64,000 nucleotides of DNA from Gemmatimonadaceae bacterium (GCA_035606695.1 DATNEW010000014.1:1-64000), one strand, 5' to 3'; positions 17,649-28,008 are shown, numbered from the stretch's first letter. Translations and numbers: made by a program. Notes: generated from the letters alone by a model not told the origin.

Positions 17649-18301
17649 CACACGACACTCGGCATCTGACGGAAGCAGAGCGGCAAATGGTTGCCGAAGG
17701 TTTGGCCGGCGACGCGTCGGCCGATGTCGCCGCGCATCTGGCGGCCTGCGCGGCGTGCGCCGACGACGTCGCGCGACTCAAGCGACTGGTGACGGAGGCT
17801 CGGGCGTTGAAGACGATGGACGAAGGCGAGGTGGCCTCATTGTGGCCGGAGATTCGGACGCGTATCGACACGGCGAAGGTAGCGTCGATCGCGGTTGGCG
17901 AGGCCGAACGCCCGCGCCGGGTGGGATGGCCCGTCGCTGCCGCCGCGATGCTTCTCGTAGGCGTTGGAGTCGCGGGTTTCGCGCTTCGCCGCCACACCGC
18001 GCAGCAGCCTGTGGTGTCCGCCTCGACGAATGACGTACAACTCACGGCCGCATCGGATTCCGTTCGCCTGTACCAGGACGAAGCGCAGGCGCTCCTGGCG
18101 CAGCTCGAGCTGCAGCGCGCGATGCTGCGCCCCGACGCCGTGCGCGCCATCGACCACGACCTCGCGGTCGTCGACTCGGCCATCGCCGAGCTGCAGGATG
18201 CGGTCGCGCGCGATCCGCGGAATTCTGCGCTGCGGCAATTGCTCGCGCAGTCGTATCGGCGGAAGGTGGACGTACTTCAGAGAGTTGGTAATGCGGGGTA
18301 G
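17645..18301 (+). CDS. Membrane anti-sigma factor with a zinc-finger-like N-terminus
   Basis: 218 residues from ATG 17645, which overlaps the sigma stop. The N-terminus has H-x3-C-x2-C (AAHLAACAACADDVARL), the ZAS/zf-HC2 pattern that holds ECF sigma factors. One membrane helix follows (VGWPVAAAAMLLVGVGVAGFAL, about 98-119), then an outside segment with a coiled coil (SVRLYQDEAQALLAQLELQRAM). Arrangement and topology fit a signal-responsive anti-sigma. The 3' end overlaps the next gene by 11 bases. Confidence 0.85.
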   Translation: MTHDTRHLTEAERQMVAEGLAGDASADVAAHLAACAACADDVARLKRLVTEARALKTMDEGEVASLWPEIRTRIDTAKVASIAVGEAERPRRVGWPVAAAAMLLVGVGVAGFALRRHTAQQPVVSASTNDVQLTAASDSVRLYQDEAQALLAQLELQRAMLRPDAVRAIDHDLAVVDSAIAELQDAVARDPRNSALRQLLAQSYRRKVDVLQRVGNAG

Positions 18302-19166
18302 CGCGCGCATCGCGACCGCGCTCGCGCTGGCATTGCTCGTGCCGGCCGCCGGCCGTGCGCAACAAGGCGACGGTCCGGTGGTGCGCGCGCGCCGCGTCCG
18401 GGCGGACGCCCAGCTCAAGGTCTTTTACGACGCCGGTTCGGTGCGGTTCGTCGGCTGGGACAAAGACTCGCTCGTGATTCGCGGCCGCGTGCGCGCCGGA
18501 CAGTTCTATCTCGGCGGCGATTCCAGTTCTCTAAAGTTCGGGGTCGAGGACCACAACGGAGGGACCGCGGTCACGTCGGCGGACCTGACGGTCTACCTGC
18601 CGCGCGGCGCCCGCGTCGCCGCGCGCACGGTGAGTGCATCCATCTCGGCACGTGACGTATCGGGATGGTTTTACACCGTGTCGGGCGACATCGCGCTCGC
18701 CGGCACCGCGACCTCGTTGGATGCGCTCTCGATGAGCGGCGCGATCGAGTTGAGCGCGGTGACGCCGTGGGTGCGTGCGCGGACGGGTGATGGACGTCTC
18801 GTCGTTGCCGGCGCACCGGAAGACGTCGATGCATCGACCATCACAGGCCCGCTCGTGATCGCGACCTCGTCGGTGAAGCGTGGACAGTTGGCGACGGTCC
18901 GCGGCGACATTCGCTACACGGCGTCGCCGGCACGCGGCGCGGTGCTCGACATGTCGACGCACTCGGGTGCGATCGAGCTGAACCTGCCGCGCACCGCGTC
19001 GGCGCGAATGACACTGTCGAGCATCGAGGGGCACATCGAGGCGGGCGGGGTGACGTCGATGCCCACCGCGGCCGGCAATCGGCCGATGACATTCGACGTC
19101 GGCGACGGTGCGTCGCGTGTGACGGCGCGAACGTACAAGGGTGTCATTCGCGTCGTGGCGAGATGA
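18291..19166 (+). CDS. Secreted DUF4097-like beta-helix protein
   Basis: 291 residues from ATG 18291, inside the end of the anti-sigma gene. Signal peptide MRGSARIATALALALLVPAAGRAQ. The body repeats short beta rungs with S/T-x-S/G patterns (VSASISARDVSGWFYTVSGDIALAGTATSLDALSMSGAIELSAV..., VRGDIRYTA, MSTHSGAIELNLP, LSSIEGHIEAGG), typical of DUF4097/DUF4098 adhesin-like right-handed helices. Third gene of the sigma/anti-sigma operon, so likely an envelope protein made when the sigma factor is released. Confidence 0.8.
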   Translation: MRGSARIATALALALLVPAAGRAQQGDGPVVRARRVRADAQLKVFYDAGSVRFVGWDKDSLVIRGRVRAGQFYLGGDSSSLKFGVEDHNGGTAVTSADLTVYLPRGARVAARTVSASISARDVSGWFYTVSGDIALAGTATSLDALSMSGAIELSAVTPWVRARTGDGRLVVAGAPEDVDASTITGPLVIATSSVKRGQLATVRGDIRYTASPARGAVLDMSTHSGAIELNLPRTASARMTLSSIEGHIEAGGVTSMPTAAGNRPMTFDVGDGASRVTARTYKGVIRVVAR

Positions 19167-19170
19167 CGGA

Positions 19171-19581
19171 CTAGCGTTTCTTCGCCGCTTTCTTCTTCGG
19201 CGACTTCGCAGCTTTCGCCGGCAGCGTCCCGACGTAACGGGCCGCGCGACCAAACCAGTTCGCGAGCGCCCCGGGATCGTCGATCACCGCGCGCGGAAAA
19301 TCCACGTACTCCTTCATCGCGCGACCGGGCGACGGCTCGAATGGCTTCGCGCCGGGAATTTTCATCGCCGCCGCGCGATCGGCCTCGGACAAACGCACCA
19401 TGATGCGGTCCTGAAACACGCACGCCATCATGTTGCCGCCGAGGAAGAGCGACGGATAGCCGAACATCGTTCGGCGCTCGGCACGCTCGACGCTTCCCGT
19501 GGCGCGCTCGAATGCGTCGAGCGTGGCGGCGGCGGGCTTGCTGAAGACCGGCATCTTGCGTGGGGCTTTCTTGGGCGGCAT
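19171..19581 (-). CDS. TfoX N-terminal-domain protein
   Basis: 136 residues from ATG 19581. The domain runs RRTMFGYPSLFLGGNMMACVFQDRIMVRLSEADRAAAMKIPGAKPFEPSPGRAMKEYVDFP and matches TfoX-N (MFGG.., ..R). Lys/Ala-rich extensions at both ends (MPPKKAPRK; KAAKSPKKKAAKKR) suggest nucleic-acid contact. Family knowledge: TfoX/Sxy regulates competence in gammaproteobacteria; stand-alone N-domain proteins elsewhere have no settled role. Convergent with the DUF4097-like gene with 4 bases between stops. Confidence 0.85.
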   Translation of the reverse strand: MPPKKAPRKMPVFSKPAAATLDAFERATGSVERAERRTMFGYPSLFLGGNMMACVFQDRIMVRLSEADRAAAMKIPGAKPFEPSPGRAMKEYVDFPRAVIDDPGALANWFGRAARYVGTLPAKAAKSPKKKAAKKR

Positions 19582-19652
19582 GGGGCGGGCCGAAGAGGAA
19601 GAGAGGATGGCTTCAATATGCACACCGAAGTGCCCACCATTCAATTCTCCAC

Positions 19653-19704
19653 TTGACGTTCTAGTGGACGGATCACAGATTGGTTCCACCACTAGACGGT
19701 CTAG
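19653..19704 (+). promoter_or_regulatory. Candidate promoter and PadR operator
   Basis: A TTGACG box at 19653 has a weak -10 (CAGATT) 17 bases later. The same region holds CTAGTGG (19661) facing CCACTAG (19688), followed by GACGGTCTAG. PadR-family repressors usually bind such inverted repeats over their own promoter, and the padR ATG is at 19711. Suggestive only. Confidence 0.4.
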
Positions 19705-19710
19705 CGAAAA

Positions 19711-20043
19711 ATGCCTCCCGCCCATGCCTCGCTTCTGCAAGGCACTCTCGATCTCATCGTCCTCCAGATGCTCCGCGCCGAGCCGACCAACGGCTACGAC
19801 CTGAGTTTGCGCATTCAGGCGGTTTCGAGTGACGTGCTGCAAGTGAATGCCGGCTCGCTCTATCCCGCGCTCTATCGTCTCGAGGAGCGTGGTTTGATCA
19901 AGGCCGAGTGGTGCGCAACGCCCAAGGGGCGCCGCGCCAAGGTGTACTCGCTCACGGCCGCCGGCCGCAGACACCTCGCCGATCAGCGCGAGCAGTGGGC
20001 GCGATTCTCCGGCGCGCTGGGCGCCATTCTCAAGACTACCTGA
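19711..20043 (+). CDS. PadR-family transcriptional regulator
   Basis: 110 residues. Winged-helix PadR core: LLQGTLDLIVLQMLRAEPTNGYDLSLRIQ...VNAGSLYPALYRLEERGLIKAEWCATPKGRRAKVYSLTAAGRRHL. The ADOP permease starts 19 bases after the stop, so both are one transcript. Pairing of a short PadR with an ADOP permease is a recurrent arrangement in Acidobacteriota and Gemmatimonadota. Probably autorepresses and controls the permease; the inducer is unknown. Confidence 0.93.
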   Translation: MPPAHASLLQGTLDLIVLQMLRAEPTNGYDLSLRIQAVSSDVLQVNAGSLYPALYRLEERGLIKAEWCATPKGRRAKVYSLTAAGRRHLADQREQWARFSGALGAILKTT

Positions 20044-20062
20044 CCGTCGCGCCGAGGTTTCA

Positions 20063-22783
20063 GTGAATCCGATTGGATGGGCAATGCGGCGCATTCGCGC
20101 GCTCGTCGCGCGCCGCGCGCTCGAGCGTGACATGCAGAGCGAGATGGCGGAGCATCTCGAGCGCGCCACCGAGCGCTTCGCCGCCCGCGGCATGTCGCAG
20201 GAAGACGCGCGGCGCGCCGCGGAACGCGAATTCGGCAACGTCGGCGTGCTTCAGGAACAGGCGCGCGATGTACGCGGCGGGCGCTGGGCTCACGATGTGC
20301 TCGCCGACGCGCGGTTCGCGCACCGCTACTTCGCGCGTCACAAGGCCACGACCGCGATCATCGTTACCGTCCTCGCGCTCGGCACCGGCGCCAACGCGCT
20401 GATTTTCTCGCTGATTCAATCGCAGTTCTTCCGGCCCGCGCCGGGCGTCTCGCCGAACGCGGATCAAGTCCGGGTGTGGTCGCAGGAGCGCGCAACGCCC
20501 ACCGCGCAGTGGCAGCCGCGGCTCTTCACGTACGCGGAGATCACCGCGCTTGCCGAACGTCGAGACATCTTCCATGACGTCGCCGCGTGGACGGAAGACG
20601 AAGTCGTGCTGGGCGCCGACAGCACGATCGCATCCGCCGCTCGCAGCATGCAGATGCAGTTCGTGACACCGAACTATTTCCACGCGCTGGGCGTCACGAT
20701 CGTCGCCGGACCGGGACTCGCGCAACGCACTGATGTGCGCGATACGCCGGACTTGACCGCCGTGATGTCGTATGCCATGGCGGATACGCTGTACGGCAGC
20801 GCTGCCGCCGCGGTGGGGCGGCGGATCATCGTGAACGAAATTCCGGTGTACGTCGCCGGCGTCGCGCCGCCGCGATTTCAGGGCGCGCTGCGCAACATGA
20901 ACGAACCCGAGCTGTGGATTCCGGTGAGTGCTCGGGCGAGCATCGCGCATGCGCCGGTTCGATGGCTGACCGACGACGCGGTGCTCTCGGCTGTCGCGCA
21001 ACTCGCACCGCAAGTGTCGCGCGACCGCGCCGCCGCGTTTACGCGCCAGGTGATCACGGCATCGCTTCCCGATTCCGCGACACGCGTTGGAATGGCGCGC
21101 ACGGCCTCGGTCTTCGGCATGCAGGAGGTGGCGCCCGGGAAAGATCATAACGAGATGGTGATGGCGACCACGATGATCATCACGGTGGGCGTCCTCATCC
21201 TGCTCATCGCGTGCACGAACATCAGCTCGTTGATGGTCGCCGCCGCCGTCGGACGGCGGCACGAGATCGCCGTGCGCCTCTCGCTCGGCGCATCGCGTGC
21301 GCGGGTCTTGCGGCAGCTGATCACCGAATCGACGATTCTCGCGCTCGCCGGAGGCGCGATCGGGCTGACATTCGCCTGGATCGCGCTGCTCTACAATCAG
21401 AAAACTGAAATCAACGGCGTGGACGTCACACCCGACGCTGTCACGTTCGCGTTCGTGCTCGTGCTGGCGGTTGCCACCGGCGTGCTGTTCGGTCTGTCGC
21501 CCGCGCTGCACGCGACCCGCGGCGACGTCGCGAACGCGCTGCGCGACTCGGGCACCGCGGTGAGTGGACGCGGCCGGCTGCAGCGCGGCTTCGTCGTCGC
21601 GCAGATCGCGCTCTCGCAGCCGCTGCTCGTGTTCCTCGGCACGATGCTTTCGCTGGTGATCGCCGAGTATCAGCCGCTGGCGCCGGAGATGAGCCGGCGT
21701 GTCGTCGCGATCAATTTTCATCCGCTGGCGTCCGGCGCGCCGGGCCAGCGCGCGGAAGCGGTCGACTCGCTCGTGCCGCGCATTGCCGAACGGCCTGAGG
21801 TTGTGAATGCAGTTCCCGAAGTCACCGGCTTCGCCATTCGCGGCGTGTTCGCGCCCGATCGTCGCGTGCGTCATGCACAAACTGATACGGTGCCAACGGT
21901 CGTGACGCTCGAGGGCTCGGCGCCGGGATGGTTTTCGGCGGTCGACGTACCGATCGTCTTTGGCCGCGACGTCTCGTTCGCGGATACGCTCCCGATGTCG
22001 CTGGCCTATCCCGTCGTGATCGGAAGCGATCTCGCGCGGAAGTTGTGGACGGAGTCGAATCCGGTTGGACGCACGCTGGTCTCGCCGCCGCTGCCCGGGT
22101 GGAAGCAGGACTCCATCACGATGACCGTGGTCGGCGTGTATGACGCAACGAGCAGCGCGCCGGGCATGACGTGGAACGGCGGCGCCGCACGTGGCGACAA
22201 GCCGGTGCGCGTGTACACGGCGCGCGGCAAGCAGTGGCGGCACGATCGCGTGCTCGTGCGCACGCGCGGTCCCGCGGCGCCCTTCGAGCCTGAGCTGCAA
22301 CGCTTCGTGCGTGCTCGCGCGCCGTCGCTGCCCGTGACGTCGATGATGACGCTGGCGCAATCGGATGAGCGCGACTACCGGGACATGCTGCAGCAGACGG
22401 GGCTGGCCGGCGCCGGCGGTGTGCTCGCGATGCTGCTGGCGTCGCTCGGTCTTTACGGAATCGTTTCACTCGCCGTGCGCCAGCGGACGCGCGAGATCGG
22501 CATTCGGATCGCGCTCGGTGCGCAGCCCATGCAGGTGGCGCGCATGTTTCTCGCCTCGGGCGTCCGCGTGAGTGTCGCGGCGCTGGCACTCGGGCTGCCA
22601 CTCAGCGTCGTGGCGCTCGAGATCGGGCTCAATCAGGGAATTGTGATAGCGCCCGAGGTGAATCCATACCTGATCGGCATCGCGATCGCGTTGCTGCTGC
22701 TCGCGGTCGCCGCGGCGGCAACGTGGATTCCGGCGCGCCGGGCGGCGCGCGTCGAGCCGGCGACGACGCTTCGGGTGGAATAG
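20063..22783 (+). CDS. ADOP-type MacB/FtsX permease
   Basis: 906 residues from GTG 20063, with GAGG upstream. N-terminal cytoplasmic prefix (RRALERDMQSEMAEHLERATERFAARGMSQEDARRAAEREFGN), then membrane helix 1 (TTAIIVTVLALGTGANALIFSLI), a MacB-like periplasmic domain, helices 2-4 around 370-480, a second periplasmic domain, and a last FtsX block (GVLAMLLASLGLYGIVSLAVRQRTREIGIRIALGAQP...). The two halves are duplicated, as in ADOP proteins. No ATPase is linked, so it either borrows one or works without transport. Second gene after padR. Confidence 0.92.
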   Translation: MNPIGWAMRRIRALVARRALERDMQSEMAEHLERATERFAARGMSQEDARRAAEREFGNVGVLQEQARDVRGGRWAHDVLADARFAHRYFARHKATTAIIVTVLALGTGANALIFSLIQSQFFRPAPGVSPNADQVRVWSQERATPTAQWQPRLFTYAEITALAERRDIFHDVAAWTEDEVVLGADSTIASAARSMQMQFVTPNYFHALGVTIVAGPGLAQRTDVRDTPDLTAVMSYAMADTLYGSAAAAVGRRIIVNEIPVYVAGVAPPRFQGALRNMNEPELWIPVSARASIAHAPVRWLTDDAVLSAVAQLAPQVSRDRAAAFTRQVITASLPDSATRVGMARTASVFGMQEVAPGKDHNEMVMATTMIITVGVLILLIACTNISSLMVAAAVGRRHEIAVRLSLGASRARVLRQLITESTILALAGGAIGLTFAWIALLYNQKTEINGVDVTPDAVTFAFVLVLAVATGVLFGLSPALHATRGDVANALRDSGTAVSGRGRLQRGFVVAQIALSQPLLVFLGTMLSLVIAEYQPLAPEMSRRVVAINFHPLASGAPGQRAEAVDSLVPRIAERPEVVNAVPEVTGFAIRGVFAPDRRVRHAQTDTVPTVVTLEGSAPGWFSAVDVPIVFGRDVSFADTLPMSLAYPVVIGSDLARKLWTESNPVGRTLVSPPLPGWKQDSITMTVVGVYDATSSAPGMTWNGGAARGDKPVRVYTARGKQWRHDRVLVRTRGPAAPFEPELQRFVRARAPSLPVTSMMTLAQSDERDYRDMLQQTGLAGAGGVLAMLLASLGLYGIVSLAVRQRTREIGIRIALGAQPMQVARMFLASGVRVSVAALALGLPLSVVALEIGLNQGIVIAPEVNPYLIGIAIALLLLAVAAAATWIPARRAARVEPATTLRVE

Positions 22784-22915
22784 GGCGGTGTAGGCACGCT
22801 CGATTGACAGGCGTTGGATCTGGCGATCGCCGGTACCCGGTCGCATACTCAACCCAACTCGTGCCCACTCGGGGTGCCGTCAACGACTCGAACTTCGGAA
22901 CGCGGGAAGGGTCAC

Positions 22916-25237
22916 GTGCACGCGCGGACGCACAGCCATGCGGCTGATCGTGCGTTGGCGAACGCGTTGCCACAAATCATCTGGACGTGCGATGCGCACG
23001 GCCAGTTGGAGTGGGTGAACGACCGCTGGTTCGAGCTGACGGGCCTTACTGAAGACGAGACGCTCAACGGCAAGGGCGCGCTCATCGTTGTCCATCCCGA
23101 CGATCGCGACGAGCTGGCGCGACGCTGGGACCACGCGCTGGCAACGGCCGAGCCGACCGAGATCGAGTACCGCATTCGAACCGCGGACGGCGAATACCGC
23201 TGGCACGTCGGGCGCATCGCGCCGGTCCGAGACGGTAACGGCACGGTAACGCGCTGGCTCGCGGCGGCCTTCGACATGCACGACCGCCGCGCGGCTGAAG
23301 ATGCGTTGCGCGCGTCCGAGCGAAAATTCGAGACGGTCTTTCATTTGAGTCCGCAACCGCTGGCGATCACGCGCCAGAGCGACGGCGTGTTCTTCGACGT
23401 CAACGACGCATTTCTTCGGCTCACGGGGTTTCAGCGCGACGACGTCGTCGGGAGATCCTCGATCGATCTAGGCATCTGGAGCGCCGCGGATCGAGCGGCG
23501 TTCATCGCGTCTCCGGGTGCGACGACCCAGCACAGCGTCGAGACGACGCTTCACACGAAGCAGGGAAGAGTCATCAAGGTGCTGCTGTCCAGCGCTCGCA
23601 TCGAGATCGACGGCGAGCCGTGTTTCGTGAAGGCGTCCACCGACGTTACCGATCAGCGCGCGGGCGAGGATGCGCTGCGCAAGAGCGAACGGCGTGCGCT
23701 CGCCCGCGCCGACGAGATCGCGGCCTTGATGGACGCGGTACCCGCGGCCGTGTGGATCGCGCGCGATCCGGACTGCCGGGAGATTCACGGTAATCGCGCC
23801 GGCCATGAAACACTCCGCATGCCGATGGGAGAGAATCTGTCGAGGAGCGCGGCCGACGCCGTGCCCGCATGGCCTTTCTCCGTCTGGGCGAATGGTGCCG
23901 AGCTTTCTCCCGACGAACTGCCGTTGCAGCGCGCCGCTCGTGGGCGCGATTAGAGAGATTACGAAGAGGAGCTGCGCTTCGACGACGGCCAGGTCACGCA
24001 TCTCTACGGGAACGCGATCGCGCTGCGCGATCCTGACGGCACTCCGCGCGGCGCCATCGGCGCGTTCGTCGACGTCACGCGCCTGAAGAACGCCGAGGCG
24101 GCGCTGCGGCGCGCGGATCGCAGCAAGGATGAATTCCTGGCGCTGCTCTCGCACGAGCTGCGCAATCCGCTCACGCCGATTCTGACTTCGGCACGCCTGC
24201 TCGAGCATCGGGTCGACGCCGAGGCGCGTCACGATCTCGACGTGATCGTCCGCCAGGTGAAGCACCTCGTTCGCCTCGTCGACGACCTGCTCGACGTGTC
24301 GCGCGTGGCGCGAGGCCGGGTGACGCTGGCGATGACTCGCCTGGAGCTCTCGACCGTCATCGCGCGCGCGGTCGCGGCGACCGCGCCACTCGTCGAGGAG
24401 CGCCACCACGATCTCGAGATCTCGGTCCCAGCCGACGGACTCGCGATCGAGGGTGACGAAGTGCGGCTCACGCAGGTCTTCGACAATCTGCTCTCGAACG
24501 CCGCGCGCTACACGCCGTTCGCCGGAAAGATCTCCATCGCCGGCGTGCGCGAGGGTGATTCCGTCGTCGTGCGCGTTCGCGACACGGGTGCCGGCATCGA
24601 TCGGGAGCTGTTGCCCGAATTGTTCGAGACGTTCGTGCAGGGCGCGCGCAGTTCGGATCGCTCACAAGGTGGGCTCGGCATCGGGCTGTCGCTCGTGCGC
24701 AGGCTCACCGAGTTGCACGGCGGCACGGTGACCGCGCACAGCGACGGACCCGGCCGCGGCAGCGAGTTCGTCGTGCGATTGCCCGCGGCGACGCAGGAAC
24801 CCAAGCCCATGGCAGAACCGCCGCTGGCACATGTTCACGCCAAACGTCCGACCACGGCGCGCATACTGCTCGTCGACGATCATCGCGACGTCGCGAACGG
24901 ACTCTCGAGGTTGCTCGGCTCGATGGGGTTCGAGGTGCGCGCCGCGCTCGACCCGATCAACGCGCTCGCGGTGGCGGAAGTCTTCCGTCCGCAGATTGCG
25001 ATTCTCGACATCGGACTCCCGGGCATGGACGGCTACGCCCTCGCGCGCGAGCTGCGATCGCGTCTCGGCGATTCATCGCCCGTGCTGATTGCGCTGAGTG
25101 GGTACAGCCAGGCGCAGGATCGAGCGCGCAGCGAGGCGTCGGGATTCGCACTGCATCTCGCGAAGCCGATCGACCCGGACGAGCTGGTCGAGGTCCTTGG
25201 CAGGTTCGCGGTCGATGAACGCTCACTCGGCCCGTAA
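22916..25237 (+). pseudogene. Hybrid PAS sensor kinase-response regulator interrupted by an in-frame TAG
   Basis: Start at GTG 22916 (GGGAAGGG upstream). Three PAS domains run from HAADRALANALPQIIWTC to LPLQRAARGRD, then TAG at 23951-23953, and the same frame continues as RDYEEELRFDDGQVTHLYGNAI...FVDVTRLKNAEAAL. HisKA (KDEFLALLSHELRNPLTPI), HATPase (QVFDNLLSNAARYTP, DTGAGID, GLGIGLSLV) and a REC domain (VDDHRD, DIGLPGMDGY, AKPID) follow. No ATG or GTG occurs in frame between the TAG and 24242, beyond the phospho-His, so an active kinase cannot be restarted. Either a real nonsense mutation or a sequencing error. The 3' end overlaps the convergent permease gene by 15 bases. Confidence 0.85.
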
Positions 25238-27709
25238 GGCTCTCGCCGGGTCGATCGTCGTTGCACGTCGCGCCGGGATGTAGGCCGCCACCGCCGCGAT
25301 CGCGAGCAGGAGCAGCGATACACCGGCGAGCGTCGGCGGATCGAACGGCGTGACGCCGAACAACATCGACGTCAACAGGCGTGAGCCAACCAACGCGCCG
25401 GCAAGGCCGACAATCGTTCCGGCGCCCGCGACCGTGAATGCTTGCCGCAACACCATGTTGCGCACGCCGTTCGACGTCGCGCCGAGTGCCATGCGGATGC
25501 CGAGCTCGCGCTGCTGCTGCGCGACGGCGGACGCCATGATTCCATAGAGGCCGACTGCCGCGAGCACGACGGCCGCGAGCGCGAAGATCGAGAGCAGCAG
25601 TGCGTCGAACTTCGGCGTCGCGAGCTGCGGCGCGATGAGATCGTCCATCGACTCCGCGCGGATGAAGGTCGCGCCGCCGCCGGCGTCTTCCACCGCGCGG
25701 CGCATCGCGCTGGCGGACACACCGGAGCCGTGCGTGCGCACGACGAGATAGCCCTGCGCGAGCACCTGCCGATATGGTCTGAACACCGTCGGCGTGCTCT
25801 CTCGATGCTGGCGGTAGTGAAAGTCGCGCGCGACGCCGACGACGGTGATGAGCGAATCCGGCGTTTGATCTTCGCTCTCACGAAGGCGTTTGCCGACGAC
25901 CGACTGGTACGACTGATTCGGCCAGAGCTGCTTGGCGACTCGCTCGGTGATCACGGCGACGCGCGGCGCATCCTCGTTATCGGCGTCCGTGAACGCTCGG
26001 CCGGCGACGATCGGGGCGCCCAGCGCGCGGAAGAACTCCGGCCCCACCGCGTCAAAACCAAACCACGGGTTCGCCTTCGACTCCGCGGTGGTCTGCTCCT
26101 GCGCGGCGAAGCGGCCCTCCCAGACATTGGTTCCGAGGAAGGGAGGCACCGCCTCCGGCGAGACGGCCTCGACGCCCGGTACGGCGCGCAGATTCGTCAT
26201 CACGCGCTCGTGCGCGGTGTAGTTCGTTGTCGAGTAGCACCGGTTCCATCGCACGCTATCGGCCGCGGTCAGCGTTCCCGCGGGTTTGCAATCGCCGGCG
26301 TACTGTACCCACGGGAGCGAGAAATTGAGCATTGTTACATGAGCAGTCTCATAACCCAGGTCGAGCGCCGTCAGGCGCGCGAGGCTGCGGACGAGCAGCC
26401 CCGCACCGGCGAGCACGATCATCGCGAGCGCGATCTGCGACGCGACGAGCGCCTGCCGTACTCTTCTCAGTCGCCGTCCCTCCGTGCCCGAGCGCGTATC
26501 CGAGCGCAGCGGCGACGAGAGATCGAAGCGTACCGCGACGAATGCCGGAATCGCGCCGAACAGCACGGCTGTAGCAGCCGTGACGACGGCACCGGCGAGC
26601 AGCGGCGTTCCGGCGACCGTAATGAGATCGGTGCGCGGCAGGCCCGTCGGCGCGAGTCGCACGAGCGCGTCGAGCAGCACGCGTGCGAGGAGCACACCGA
26701 GTGTTCCGCCGGCGAGCGCGAGCAGCACGCTCTCGCAGAGCAACTGACGCACGAGGTCCGCCGCCGACGCGCCAAGCGCGCGCCGAACGGCCATCTCTCG
26801 AACTCGGCTCGCGGCCCGCAGCAGCAGGAGGTTGCCGATGTTGGTGCACGCGAGCACGAGGAGCAGCGCGACCGCCGCGCCGAGTGCGAGAAGCGCGGGG
26901 CGTGCGTCGCCAATCACCATCTGCGTGAGCGTATGCACCTGCGCGCCGAGCGCGCTGCCGCCTTCGTACTTTGCGACGTCGGGATCGTGGGCCAGGAACG
27001 CTTGAAATTCCTGCCGCGCGGTTTCCGGCGTGGCATTGGGAGCGAGCCGAGCGACGACGTCCAGACTTCCGTAGTCGGCGGCAACCCAGTACTCGACGCC
27101 GCGCGGATAATCGAGGCCTGGCGGCGCGACGCCGACGATCGTCATCGTCCAGTTCATCTTCGGTGAGCGGATGCTGCGGCCGAGGATCGATGGATCGCCG
27201 CCGAAATACCGCATCCATGCCGCGTGGCTCAGGACGGCCACCGGTGCGCGACCGGTGATGGCTGCGCCCCACTGCACGGCGTCGCCGGTGTGAAAGAGTC
27301 TGCCCGCCGCGGGTCTGGCGCCGAGCACGTTGAAGAACTGGTCGGTGACGACGGCCTCGCGAAGCGAGAGCCGCCGGTCGCCGTCGAGCAACGCGTCGGC
27401 GAAGACGCGCCAGTGCGCCATGCCCGCGGCGGCTTGCAGGGTTCGCGATTGATCGCGCAGGCGGCGAAGCTGCGACGGAAGGATCGGCACCTCGCTCGCG
27501 GCGCCGCCGGCGACGCCCGAGAGCTCGACGATCCGGTCCTGCTGCTGAACCGGCAGGCGTTCGAGGAGCACGGCGCGGAAGACGGTGAACATCGCGCTGG
27601 ACATGCCGATCGCGAGGCCCAGGATGAGCACCACGGTGACGCTGAACGTCGGCGAGCGGCGCAGCGTACGCGCGGTGTATGACAGGTCGCGGCGGACGGT
27701 GTCGAGCAT
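25223..27709 (-). CDS. Second ADOP-type MacB/FtsX permease, without PadR
   Basis: 828 residues from ATG 27709 (MLDTVRRDLSYTARTLRRSPTFSVTVVLILGLAIGMSSAMF), the usual MacB-like opening. The longer upstream reading is not supported. It lacks the charged helical prefix seen in the other two permeases here. Central FtsX block ALGAAVALLLVLACTNIGNLLLLRAASRVREMAVRRALGA and C-terminal block FALAAVVLAAVGLYGIMASAVAQQQRELGIRMALGA are intact, ending IPARRATTIDPARALRAE. No padR-like gene is adjacent; the upstream neighbour is divergent. Confidence 0.9.
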   Translation of the reverse strand: MLDTVRRDLSYTARTLRRSPTFSVTVVLILGLAIGMSSAMFTVFRAVLLERLPVQQQDRIVELSGVAGGAASEVPILPSQLRRLRDQSRTLQAAAGMAHWRVFADALLDGDRRLSLREAVVTDQFFNVLGARPAAGRLFHTGDAVQWGAAITGRAPVAVLSHAAWMRYFGGDPSILGRSIRSPKMNWTMTIVGVAPPGLDYPRGVEYWVAADYGSLDVVARLAPNATPETARQEFQAFLAHDPDVAKYEGGSALGAQVHTLTQMVIGDARPALLALGAAVALLLVLACTNIGNLLLLRAASRVREMAVRRALGASAADLVRQLLCESVLLALAGGTLGVLLARVLLDALVRLAPTGLPRTDLITVAGTPLLAGAVVTAATAVLFGAIPAFVAVRFDLSSPLRSDTRSGTEGRRLRRVRQALVASQIALAMIVLAGAGLLVRSLARLTALDLGYETAHVTMLNFSLPWVQYAGDCKPAGTLTAADSVRWNRCYSTTNYTAHERVMTNLRAVPGVEAVSPEAVPPFLGTNVWEGRFAAQEQTTAESKANPWFGFDAVGPEFFRALGAPIVAGRAFTDADNEDAPRVAVITERVAKQLWPNQSYQSVVGKRLRESEDQTPDSLITVVGVARDFHYRQHRESTPTVFRPYRQVLAQGYLVVRTHGSGVSASAMRRAVEDAGGGATFIRAESMDDLIAPQLATPKFDALLLSIFALAAVVLAAVGLYGIMASAVAQQQRELGIRMALGATSNGVRNMVLRQAFTVAGAGTIVGLAGALVGSRLLTSMLFGVTPFDPPTLAGVSLLLLAIAAVAAYIPARRATTIDPARALRAE

Positions 27710-28008
27710 GCGAAGTCCGGTGGTGAGTCGACTGCGTCGGAAGTTAGAGAGGTGACACCGGACTGGCCCGGTACCCGGGTAGTGAGCCTCCTGCCGCTCA
27801 CGTCGCGACTCTGACGCGTAGCGAACGCTCTCGCGTTTGACACCGGCGCCGGCCGCCGCGATACTCCGTGGCAGCGCGCCTGACAGGGCGCCTCCGACCC
27901 GCGGCCAGGGAAGCATTCCCACCTGTCACAGTTCTGAAATGCGGTGCCGTGCACCTTCTTTCAGCCTGATTCGTCAGCGGGTACAGGCGTTTCGTGAAAG
28001 GAGGCGCT

